From Pseudomonas fragi (lineage in GTDB: Bacteria > Pseudomonadota > Gammaproteobacteria > Pseudomonadales > Pseudomonadaceae), in assembly GCF_900105835.1 (NCBI RefSeq), contig NZ_LT629783.1, positions 2,721,001 through 2,785,000 on the forward strand: 64,000 nt of DNA. Direction: 5' to 3'. Of this stretch, positions 47,424-55,888 are shown one piece after another (position 1 is the stretch's first letter; every line of letters starts with the position of its first letter). A program made the position numbers and the translations under genes. The notes under the pieces are model-generated. The model was not told where the DNA came from. It worked only from the letters and a program-made list of their open reading frames with translations, and did no database searches.

Positions 47424-48320
47424 TCAGACTTTGAACACGGGCACCGGGTTGCACCAGCGCTCTTTGTACTCACGGTCGGCGCGGCCAAACGAGAAGCGCA
47501 GCGCCTTGTTCACACTGCGCGCCTGCTCCCATGCGGCCTGGGTGTTGATAAAGCTCAACACGCTGCCGGGGCTGAATTCACGGGTTTCGGGATCCACACC
47601 GCCATTGACGTACTCGACGCTGATCCACTCGGGGGATTCGGCGCGGTACACCAATTGAATCGCAATCGGCGCATCGTTGAGGAAAATCACCGAGCCAATC
47701 AGCAAATCGCGCAACAATTCGATCACTTCAGCCATGCGTTCGGCACCAGTGGCCACAAAGCCCCAGCGGCGTAAAAACAGATCGCAATATATGCTTGCCA
47801 GCTCAACGCTGGAAAACTGCGCAACCGGACGCACAACGCCGCCCGCCTCCTCCAGCAGACGCAGTTCGCGGCGCTGGTTGTAGCGGAATTTTTTCGACAG
47901 CTCTTCGGGCGTGCGGGCCATCGCCAGCTGCTCGGTTTGCGGCAGCAGATTGCTGAAACGGCCTTCATTGAGCTGCGACAGATACCGCCCACGATGGCGC
48001 AAAGGCGCCGCCGCATTGGCAGCAGCCGGCAGAATCAGCTCGGCATTACCCAGGTCGAAGAGGCCTTTCTTGCCATGACGCTTGAGCACATCCTTGGACA
48101 GGGCCAGGTCGCGGCCCCAGGTCGGAATCGCCGCTTGCAACTCGCCGCCCTGCTCCCAGGCCAGGTAGCGCACCGGGATACCCGCCAGCTGCGCCAAACG
48201 CTCAACCACCATTGGATGGGTGGCGACGCTGCCGCCAAACCGCTGCCAGGCATCGGCATAAGTGGCCGAATCAACAACGCTCCAGCCGCGCTCGCGCCAG
48301 CCTTGAAATCGATTGAGCAT
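47424..48320 (-). CDS. mig-14: Mig-14 family protein (FemAB/GNAT-like)
   Basis: 298 residues. Starts MLNRFQGWRERGWSVVDSATY and contains HPMVVERLAQLAGIPVRYLAWEQGGEL, LFDLGNAELILPAAANA and KFRYNQRRELRLLEEAGG; the fold resembles FemAB/GNAT acyltransferases. Mig-14 in Salmonella and Pseudomonas protects against cationic antimicrobial peptides, at the inner face of the membrane. The start ATG overlaps the upstream wapH stop (TGATG). The last gene of the carbamoyltransferase-wapH-mig-14 string before a REP doublet. Confidence 0.88.
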   Translation of the reverse strand: MLNRFQGWRERGWSVVDSATYADAWQRFGGSVATHPMVVERLAQLAGIPVRYLAWEQGGELQAAIPTWGRDLALSKDVLKRHGKKGLFDLGNAELILPAAANAAAPLRHRGRYLSQLNEGRFSNLLPQTEQLAMARTPEELSKKFRYNQRRELRLLEEAGGVVRPVAQFSSVELASIYCDLFLRRWGFVATGAERMAEVIELLRDLLIGSVIFLNDAPIAIQLVYRAESPEWISVEYVNGGVDPETREFSPGSVLSFINTQAAWEQARSVNKALRFSFGRADREYKERWCNPVPVFKV

Positions 48321-49450
48321 CAGGACTCCGCAGTCAGGTCGGTGACTTGCGCCAGGTGCCAGAACGTATTGCGCACCGCCTGATCACTGAAACGCTCGTG
48401 CAAGCGTTCAAGCATCAGTTCGGCGCAAGCCATACGCTGTTCATCATCGAGTTGAGCCAGGTGCTGCAGGCCTTGGGCCAGATGCTCGGCATCACCCAGC
48501 GGGAACAGGATGCCCACGCCTTCGACCACTTCCTTGGCCCCCCCACAGGCCGTCGCCAGCAGCGGCACGCCTGCGGCCATGGCCTCAAGCAGCACCATAC
48601 CGAACGGCTCGTGGTCGGAGCTCAGCGCAAAGACGTCAAAGGCCCGAAAATAGCGGCGTGCATCGGGCACCTGGCCCAAAAACAGCACCTGCCCTTCAAT
48701 ACCCAGCTCGACGGCCAGCGCCTTGAGCGACTGCTCCAGACGCCCCTTGCCCATGATGACCAACTGACTGTCAGCGGGCAGACCGGGCAAAGCCTTGGCG
48801 AAACCACGGATCAGCGTGGCCTGGTCCTTGTCCGGGTGCAGGCGGCCAACGTTGCCGACAATAAAGCCATCCACTGACAGCCCCAGCGCTTCACGCGCCG
48901 GAGTGCCGGACAATTGCCCCGCCTGCACGGCGTCGATATCGATGCGGTTGTACAGCGTGTTGATACGGCCAGTGGGCCACTTGGGCAGGCACTTGCGCAT
49001 GTCATCACGCACCGCATCAGAGACCCCGAGCAGGCTCAGGCGCTTGCGGAACAGATGGGCGAACAGCTTGCGGCTGCGTCGCTCATAGTCGCCAAAAGCA
49101 TGATGCACGCCGATCACCGGCAAACCGGTGGCCAACAAGGCGACATAAATCGGCTTGAAGCGATGGGCGATGCAAAAACTGAAGTTGCGCGAGGCGGCAA
49201 TCTTGCGCAGCCTGGCGATGGCGCCCAGCTTCAGGCCACGGATGGCCTTTGAGCTGAACTCCATGAAAATCACTTCATCGGACGCACAACCTGCGGCCAC
49301 GTCGGGGTCGGCCGCCCCGGTCAAAAAGACCGTGGTGACCTTGTACCCGGTGCCGGCAAACAGGCTGGCGTACTGGCGCGCACAGTCCAGAAACGGCCCG
49401 TCATAGCCGTGGCAGAACTGCAGCACATGACGCTCAGTCGAGCGATTCAT
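48320..49450 (-). CDS. wapH: Family 4 glycosyltransferase WapH
   Basis: 376 residues, GT-B. Key donor-site segment SDHEPFGMVLLEAMAAGVPLLATACGG (E-x7-E) near 285-310, preceded by VIMGKGRLEQSLKALAVELG. In P. aeruginosa WapH adds a glucose to the outer core from this locus. It overlaps the upstream carbamoyltransferase gene by 17 nt and mig-14 by one. Symbol assigned on family and position. Confidence 0.85.
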   Translation of the reverse strand: MNRSTERHVLQFCHGYDGPFLDCARQYASLFAGTGYKVTTVFLTGAADPDVAAGCASDEVIFMEFSSKAIRGLKLGAIARLRKIAASRNFSFCIAHRFKPIYVALLATGLPVIGVHHAFGDYERRSRKLFAHLFRKRLSLLGVSDAVRDDMRKCLPKWPTGRINTLYNRIDIDAVQAGQLSGTPAREALGLSVDGFIVGNVGRLHPDKDQATLIRGFAKALPGLPADSQLVIMGKGRLEQSLKALAVELGIEGQVLFLGQVPDARRYFRAFDVFALSSDHEPFGMVLLEAMAAGVPLLATACGGAKEVVEGVGILFPLGDAEHLAQGLQHLAQLDDEQRMACAELMLERLHERFSDQAVRNTFWHLAQVTDLTAES

Positions 49451-51191
49451 AAGTCTCGGCGCCGTCTTTAACTACCAGAATGTCTTCCATGATCAGGTAC
49501 TGCAGATCGGAACCGAAGAACATGTTCAACGCGTCCGTCGGCGAGCAAACCATCGGTTCGCCGCGGCGGTTGAGCGAGGTGTTCAGCGATACACCGTTAC
49601 CGGTCAGTACTTCCAGCGCCTTCATCATGTCGTAGTAGCGCGGGTTGTATTCGCGCTTGAGCACCTGGGCACGGGAGGTGCCATCTTCATGGACAACCTC
49701 CGGCACGCGGGTTTTCCACTCTTCAGCCACTTCAAAGGTGAAGGTCATGAACGGTGCCGGGTGATCGACCTTGATCATCTGCGGGCCCACGGTGTCGAGC
49801 ATCGACGGGCAGAAAGGCCTCCAGCGCTCGCGGAACTTGATCTGTTCGTTGATGCGGTCAGCCACGCCTTCGCTGCTCGGGCAACCGATGATCGAACGGC
49901 CACCCAATGCACGCGGGCCGAACTCCATGCGCCCCTGGAACCACGCCACCGGGTTGCCATCCACCATGATCTTGGCGATGCGCTCCGGGGTGTTTTCGAT
50001 TTTGCGGTACGCAGGCTTGCCCGGGTGACGGGCACAGGCTGCGATCACATCTTCGTTGCTGTACGCAGGGCCGAGGTAGACGTGTTCCATCTTCTCGACC
50101 GGCACGCCGCGGGCGTGGGACACATAGGCCGCTGCACCGACTGCGGTACCGGCATCACCGGACGCAGGCTGTACGAACAGTTCCTTGACTTCCGGGCGGG
50201 CGATGATTTTCTGGTTCAGCTTCACGTTCAACGCGCAGCCGCCGGCAAAGGCAATCTTGCCCGTCTCTTTGAGGATGTCGCCCAGGTAGTAGTCGATCAT
50301 CTGCAGCGACAGTTTTTCAAACAGCGCCTGCATGCTGGCCGCGTAGTGGATGTACGGCTCGTCGGCGATATCGCCTTCGCGCTTTGGCCCCAGCCACTCG
50401 ATCAGTTTTGGCGAGAAGTAGAACCCCTTGCCCTTTTCCTTGTAACGGCGCAGGCCGATCACGTTGGCGTATTCGGTGTTGATCACCAGTTCGCCGTTTT
50501 CAAACGAGGCCAGACGCGAGAAGTCGTATTTGCTGGCGTCGCCATAGGGCGCCATGCCCATGACCTTGAACTCGCCATCGAGCATCTCGAAACCGAGGAA
50601 CTCGGTAATCGCGCCATACAGGCCGCCCAGGGAATCCGGGTCAAAGAATTCCTTGATCTTGGTGATCTTGCCGTTTTCGCCGTAGCCGAAGAACGTGGTG
50701 GCGTACTCGCCCTTGCCGTCGATGCCCAGGATCGCGGTTTTCTCTTTGAAACCCGAGCAGTGGTAGGCGCTGGAAGCGTGGGCCAGGTGATGCTCGACCG
50801 GCTCAATCTTGATTTTCTTCGGGTCGAAGCCCAGTTGCTCAAGGCAGAACACGATCTTGTTGCGATAGCGCTTGTAGCGCCGGTTGCCCATCAGGATCGC
50901 GTCAAGGGCGCGGTCCGGGGCATACCAGTAGCGCTTGGCGTAGTGCCAGCGGGCCTTGCCGAACAGGCTGATCGGGGCGAACGGGATCGCCACCACATCA
51001 ACGTCCGAAGGTTTGATACCCGCCTGCTCTAGGCAGAATTTTGCGGATTCGTAGGGCATGCGGTTCTTTGCATGCTTATCGCGTACGAAGCGCTCTTCCT
51101 CAGCCGCCGCTACCAGCTTGCCGTCGATATAGAGGGCTGCGGAGGGATCATGGCTAAGGGCGCCGGACAGGCCAAGAATCGTCAATGCCAC
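49434..51191 (-). CDS. LPS core carbamoyltransferase (NodU/CmcH family)
   Basis: 585 residues. The N-terminal Kae1/actin-like domain starts LTILGLSGALSHDPSAALYIDGKLVAAAEEERFVRDKHAKNRMP and has the conserved histidine motif VEHHLAHASSAYH near 130-142. The C-terminal YrdC-like part includes ARVPVEKMEHVYLGPAYSNEDV and FGPRALGGRSIIGCP. The enzyme makes carbamoyl-AMP and moves the group to a sugar hydroxyl. In Pseudomonas the inner-core heptose is O-carbamoylated and the gene lies here beside wapH. Probably the first gene of the transcript; its 5' side faces the divergent toxin-like gene. Confidence 0.92.
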   Translation of the reverse strand: MALTILGLSGALSHDPSAALYIDGKLVAAAEEERFVRDKHAKNRMPYESAKFCLEQAGIKPSDVDVVAIPFAPISLFGKARWHYAKRYWYAPDRALDAILMGNRRYKRYRNKIVFCLEQLGFDPKKIKIEPVEHHLAHASSAYHCSGFKEKTAILGIDGKGEYATTFFGYGENGKITKIKEFFDPDSLGGLYGAITEFLGFEMLDGEFKVMGMAPYGDASKYDFSRLASFENGELVINTEYANVIGLRRYKEKGKGFYFSPKLIEWLGPKREGDIADEPYIHYAASMQALFEKLSLQMIDYYLGDILKETGKIAFAGGCALNVKLNQKIIARPEVKELFVQPASGDAGTAVGAAAYVSHARGVPVEKMEHVYLGPAYSNEDVIAACARHPGKPAYRKIENTPERIAKIMVDGNPVAWFQGRMEFGPRALGGRSIIGCPSSEGVADRINEQIKFRERWRPFCPSMLDTVGPQMIKVDHPAPFMTFTFEVAEEWKTRVPEVVHEDGTSRAQVLKREYNPRYYDMMKALEVLTGNGVSLNTSLNRRGEPMVCSPTDALNMFFGSDLQYLIMEDILVVKDGAETYESLD

Positions 51192-51450
51192 TGGATTAGC
51201 CTCTTTTGAATGCAGGCAGGCGGCGGGCGCCTGAAAAAATGATGCGTTCCTCGCAGTTCGAGAAACAGCTAAAGAGCGGGATTATAGCGTAAAGACACCC
51301 GCAATGACCCAGTGCGATTTGCCACGCCCCGAGCGGGCCCTCGATCCGCGAAAAACATCGCAGGCCATATATATGTAATGCCAATGCCGTAGCGCTTTGG
51401 GATTTGCTGTGGGCATACCGGCGCATATGCCAACCGACAGGACATCCAAC
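51192..51450. other. Divergent intergenic region between carbamoyltransferase and toxin-like 2
   Basis: 259 nt, less GC-rich than the genes around it, with short A/T tracts (TATAGCGTAAAG, ATATATATGTAATG). Likely promoters of both divergent genes, but no site can be assigned confidently. No repeat or RNA gene seen. Confidence 0.6.
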
Positions 51451-54400
51451 ATGCCCACCGCCCTCGAAAACCTCAAGAACGCAGAGCGCGACCTGCTAGT
51501 GCTGGTCAATGCCCTGCCCGGCCTCGACCTCTCACTGGACCATCGCTTGCGGGTGTTTTTCCCGCAATTGCCCGCCGACGCCTGCACGGACTCTCTCTTC
51601 CTCAATGAAGAAGTTGCCGCCGAGGCCGGCCAGGCCCCTACCATCAGCAGCCAGTCAGTCACGGCACTGATCGACCAGTGCTACCTGACCGGCCAAATAC
51701 CGACCTTCGTGCAGGGTGCTGCACGTATTTACAACTACGCCTACACCCTCGACAACCGGCACCTGGCCGCCGGCATTTCGGCGCCGGCGCTGGAAAAGTA
51801 CCTGGAGTTTGTCGTGCGTTTCCCTGAGATGTGCGTGCGTGATGCCCTGAGCGACTTCTGGCAAACGCCGCACCAGGGCCTCAACGGGCAGCCTCCCAAA
51901 ACCTGGCTGTCGCAGTTTGCGCGCAGCCTGATCCGCAATGAAGCCAGCGTGCGTCATGCCGACACCAGCTTGAGCGCCACCGCGATGGAGGTCATCAATC
52001 AGGCCATGCCTGATCCCGACACCGTGGTGACCTCACCTCTACCCAGCCCTTACAGCTTTTATACGCTGGCCCTCAACGGCCATGTTTCACAGCCCGCTGT
52101 GGCCCTGTACGGCGCTTTCGTGATCACCACCGCCAACCTGCCCCTGATCTACGGCGATACGCAACGCCAAACCGTGGTTCAAGACGCAACCCCGCGACCT
52201 GTAGTGCTTTATCTGCCCGGCAGCGGCCTGGAGGCATTTGACTCAATCGCCGCGCTGACCCTCGAGTTACGCGAGCGTCTCAAGGACCCTTACCAGCGCG
52301 ACAGCCTGCTTGACTGCGCTCTGGCAGGAGAGCGGGTGAAGGCCCAGAGCCATGACCACATGGATTACAGCCCGGTCACCCGAGAAAACGTATCAACGTT
52401 TTATAGCGAACAGTTGATCCACAAGCAGGCACTCGACATGCGCCATGCCTGGTCGCAGGCACGGGCCCAGAAACAGGATTCCTCCCTCGACGAACTAACT
52501 GAATGCGTGGATCTGTCACTGGCCTCAAGCCTGCCCCTCAAGCCGGCCAATATTTTACGCAACCGCTATACCCGGCTGGTGGAGAGCCAATTACCCGGCT
52601 GGCTGAAAAACGCCTCTGATGCCAATAAAAGCCAGTGGCGGCTGGCCGTTGAGCGCTTGAACCATGAGCGTCTGGCAGCCGAGAGCGACGATACCCACAG
52701 CCTCAGCGAGATCGGGCGCAAACACACACTGCTGGGTTACGCCCGCCGCCAGTTGCAGCAACAGATCAAAAAGGATCACGGCATAGACGTCGATCCCGAT
52801 GGCATTTTCATCTCAACCACCGAGGCCGTACAAACAGGCCCCTTGATATACCCCATCGGCGGATCTGCATACCCGGCTGGGGCCAGTACCGGCAGAACCG
52901 GTCCGGCGATCAGTTATCGCACCACCCGTCACAGCCTCAGCGAACTGGCGCTGGCCAATGTCGGCATCTGGGACGTCACCTTCGCCCTCACTGCCCAAGT
53001 CAAGGATAGCGCAGGCAATAAGCACACCGTGCTGACCAGCAACTACCTGAAAAGCCTGGTACGCCAGCTGGACGTGGGCGAAACCTACAAAAAAAAGCTC
53101 AACGACCTGCTGGTCAACTCCCCCCGAGCCCAGTGGCGCAAGGAGCGCTACGCCGCCTTCAAGCAGGCACAGATGCGTCTGGACCTGCTTGAAGCCAGAT
53201 TGTCCGGCGCGCTGACCGCCGAGCAGGCGACCTGGGTCCAGACTGCACTGGATTTCCCTCTTGAAAGCACCCGGCCACGGGTCAACGGCGAACAGATCAA
53301 GATTCATCTGCTGATGCTGCGTTACAAACCCCTGCCGGGCCTGCTGGTGCTGAGTACCACCGGCTCACAGCAGTTGCTGTGCTACACCCCCGACGCCCCG
53401 GAAAATCGCTGGTTCCTGATTGCCCATTCCCGCAGCGAACTGGGCCGACTGCTGTCGCGCCCCCAGTGGCACGCCTATGTACTGCACCGTGTCACGCCAG
53501 CCCAGCAACCCTATATCAGGCCACTGCTGGAGCAGGGGCTGAGCGACACCAACCTGCAACTGCAGGGCATCAGCCACAACCTGTTCGAAGCGTCCTACGA
53601 CACCGAAGCCTTGCATGCGATTCGCGATGCCGACGAGCAATCGACGTCCACCTGGGAAAGCAATGTCAACACGGCCAAGGAGGCAGTGCTGACGGCGATC
53701 GATATCCTGTCGTTCGCCCTTCCCACCCGCATACTGTTGCCCATCGTGCTGGCGCGGTTTATCGCCCAGATCCTCAGGGGCCTCGACGCCCTGCAGCGGG
53801 ATGAAAAACACGAGGCACTGCTGCACTTCATGGAATCCATCACCCACCTCACCGACGGGGCCTCTGATTTCACCGGCTCGGCCATATTCCGCACGTCCAT
53901 ACGCCAGCGCATCCCGCAGCCCACACCGACCTTGAGCCCTGCAGCAGCCAGCAGCCTGCCTGGGGCCCAGCTTCGGCTGCGCACCGGGGACAAATACGCC
54001 TCGGGGGTCTATGAACTGCCCGGCCACAATGGCCAGACCATCCATTACAGCAAAATCGCCAACGGCAAACTCTACCGCAGCCGCTATGACAACCTCGATG
54101 AGGCCTGGCGGGCGCTGGATCAGCGCAAACCGGACGCAGCCTACAGCATCATCCTGCGTGAACTGTCGGCCGGGCTATGGGATGTCGACCCGACCACCCC
54201 CCTGCTCAAACAGAGGTCAGGGATTGAACGGGTGATTGACAGTGCCCGGGTGCGCGGCGTTGACCTGAGCAACCGTACCCCGGACGAACAGGGCATCTAC
54301 CGCATAGATAACCTGCAATACATCCAGCAGGACGGCGTGGTGTTCGAGGTGTACAGCGGCTGGCTGGGGCGCAACCTGTACCTGCAGTTGCCAGCAGGCT

Positions 54401-55737
54401 CCAGCAGCGGCGCCGGCGCCAGCTACAAGGTGCGGCGAACTTCAGGCTACTGGGAAGTCAAGCATCGCCTGGCGGACGGTAACAAGCGCTGGGAGCCCCT
54501 GACCGCCGACAGCTCGGCCCTGCCTGTGGATATCCCGGCGGGCAGATACAGTGACTACGACATCCCCGCCGAACACAAGGAAACCCTGCAGAACATCATC
54601 ACCTATGCCCCCTCGACGCTGCACGGCCACACTGATTTTCCGGGCACAATCTCTCGCCACAGCAAGGCAAGCCAGGCATTCAAGGAGCTGAGGATCACAC
54701 TGCTGACACACGCCCAGGCCTGGTTCCTGACCCGGCCTGCACGGCCCCGCGTCACCCGCCCGCAACTGCCGGCGAACATCGCGCAGCAAGACCTGATAAA
54801 GCGCCTGTTCGAACACACGGACGGCATTATCTGGGGTGAAACCCACGCTCACCAGTCGGGCAAACGGATCCTGATCGACAACATGCGCGAACTGTCCCGG
54901 CACAACGTAAAAACACTTTATATGGAGCACCTGCAGTCCGACATGCATCAGGGCCTGCTGGATGAGTATCATCAAACCGGCAAGATGCCCCTGCGCTTGA
55001 ACAAGTTCCTCGAAATCCAGGACGAAGGCCATCAAGTCAGCCTCGCCAATGACTGGACCTTCAGCCACCTGGTACGCGAAGCCCGCAAGCACGGCATCAA
55101 GGTGGTTGCCATCGACTGCTCGGCCAGTTATCACCCCAAGGGCACCCCCAGCGAAACCCCCGGGATGACCCGCTATGAAATGTTCAGCTACTTCGCCTCG
55201 CGGACCATCCGCGCCCACCAGGCCCGAACTGGAGGGGGCAAATGGGTGGCCCTGATGGGCAACTCACATGCCAATACCTTTGAAGGCATCCCGGGGCTGG
55301 CCGAACTCGAAGGCGCCATCGGCGTGCGCATAGCGGACTCTGCACCAGGTACCAGCCGGGGCCTGCGTCAGGATATCGGAGCGGTCGTCGCTTCAGACCA
55401 CGAACATCCGCACTACCGCTTTCTGAAAAACGACTACTGGCTGCAGGTCGACATCCCGGGCACCAAACCCAAGCCACCGGCGCTCTCGCCGGCGCAAAAC
55501 AACCAACGGCTGAGCACTCCGGGGTTCTTTCGCCTTGAAAGCGCCGGGGGGCAGGGTGCGGAGCTGATCCACCGCTCCAGTAACCACGAGATTGTGCATA
55601 CCCCCTTGCAGACCGACCCCGGCGGCCAGTTCTTTATCGAGCGCGAGAGCTGGCCGACGATCCACCAGAAACGCTACGACCAGCTCAGGGACCTGATTGC
55701 CGACCTGCAGGACATCAACATGACACAGGTGCAATAA
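51451..55737 (+). CDS. Giant toxin-like protein 2 with dermonecrotic-type scaffold and C-terminal TIKI/EreA/ChaN-like effector domain
   Basis: 1428 residues, no signal peptide. The scaffold matches the protein at 26476: WLKNASDANKSQW at 384, SLSELALANVG at 495, GETYKKKLNDLLV near 545, and hydrophobic helices at about 750-776 (ILSFALPTRILLPIVLARFIAQIL). From about 1100 a distinct domain begins: DGIIWGETHAHQSGKR (G1129-E1130-T-H1132), TLYMEHLQ (M1158-E-H1160), VVAIDCSASYHP near 1210-1230 and ALMGNSHANTF (G1270-N-S-H1273). This GE-H...E-H...GN-H order resembles the TIKI-like superfamily (EreA erythromycin esterase, ChaN) and the C2 domain of P. multocida toxin; NCBI-style annotation for such proteins is membrane-targeted effector domain-containing toxin. 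ATG 51451 is chosen, with AGGA about 8 nt upstream; ATG 51427 and TTG 51397 also lie in frame. Target unknown. Confidence 0.78.
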   Translation: MPTALENLKNAERDLLVLVNALPGLDLSLDHRLRVFFPQLPADACTDSLFLNEEVAAEAGQAPTISSQSVTALIDQCYLTGQIPTFVQGAARIYNYAYTLDNRHLAAGISAPALEKYLEFVVRFPEMCVRDALSDFWQTPHQGLNGQPPKTWLSQFARSLIRNEASVRHADTSLSATAMEVINQAMPDPDTVVTSPLPSPYSFYTLALNGHVSQPAVALYGAFVITTANLPLIYGDTQRQTVVQDATPRPVVLYLPGSGLEAFDSIAALTLELRERLKDPYQRDSLLDCALAGERVKAQSHDHMDYSPVTRENVSTFYSEQLIHKQALDMRHAWSQARAQKQDSSLDELTECVDLSLASSLPLKPANILRNRYTRLVESQLPGWLKNASDANKSQWRLAVERLNHERLAAESDDTHSLSEIGRKHTLLGYARRQLQQQIKKDHGIDVDPDGIFISTTEAVQTGPLIYPIGGSAYPAGASTGRTGPAISYRTTRHSLSELALANVGIWDVTFALTAQVKDSAGNKHTVLTSNYLKSLVRQLDVGETYKKKLNDLLVNSPRAQWRKERYAAFKQAQMRLDLLEARLSGALTAEQATWVQTALDFPLESTRPRVNGEQIKIHLLMLRYKPLPGLLVLSTTGSQQLLCYTPDAPENRWFLIAHSRSELGRLLSRPQWHAYVLHRVTPAQQPYIRPLLEQGLSDTNLQLQGISHNLFEASYDTEALHAIRDADEQSTSTWESNVNTAKEAVLTAIDILSFALPTRILLPIVLARFIAQILRGLDALQRDEKHEALLHFMESITHLTDGASDFTGSAIFRTSIRQRIPQPTPTLSPAAASSLPGAQLRLRTGDKYASGVYELPGHNGQTIHYSKIANGKLYRSRYDNLDEAWRALDQRKPDAAYSIILRELSAGLWDVDPTTPLLKQRSGIERVIDSARVRGVDLSNRTPDEQGIYRIDNLQYIQQDGVVFEVYSGWLGRNLYLQLPAGSSSGAGASYKVRRTSGYWEVKHRLADGNKRWEPLTADSSALPVDIPAGRYSDYDIPAEHKETLQNIITYAPSTLHGHTDFPGTISRHSKASQAFKELRITLLTHAQAWFLTRPARPRVTRPQLPANIAQQDLIKRLFEHTDGIIWGETHAHQSGKRILIDNMRELSRHNVKTLYMEHLQSDMHQGLLDEYHQTGKMPLRLNKFLEIQDEGHQVSLANDWTFSHLVREARKHGIKVVAIDCSASYHPKGTPSETPGMTRYEMFSYFASRTIRAHQARTGGGKWVALMGNSHANTFEGIPGLAELEGAIGVRIADSAPGTSRGLRQDIGAVVASDHEHPHYRFLKNDYWLQVDIPGTKPKPPALSPAQNNQRLSTPGFFRLESAGGQGAELIHRSSNHEIVHTPLQTDPGGQFFIERESWPTIHQKRYDQLRDLIADLQDINMTQVQ

Positions 55738-55888
55738 CTGCCAACTGGCCGGCAGGGGCAGCTTCGGGCCGCCCTTGTCGGCTGTTTTGCTGGATATCTG
55801 CACATCAGCCGCTAAACTGCGCGCCCTCTGCTAGCCTCATCCCCCGTTGCCCTGCACGGGTCGTGTCACACGGAAGCCCGATTTGCCC

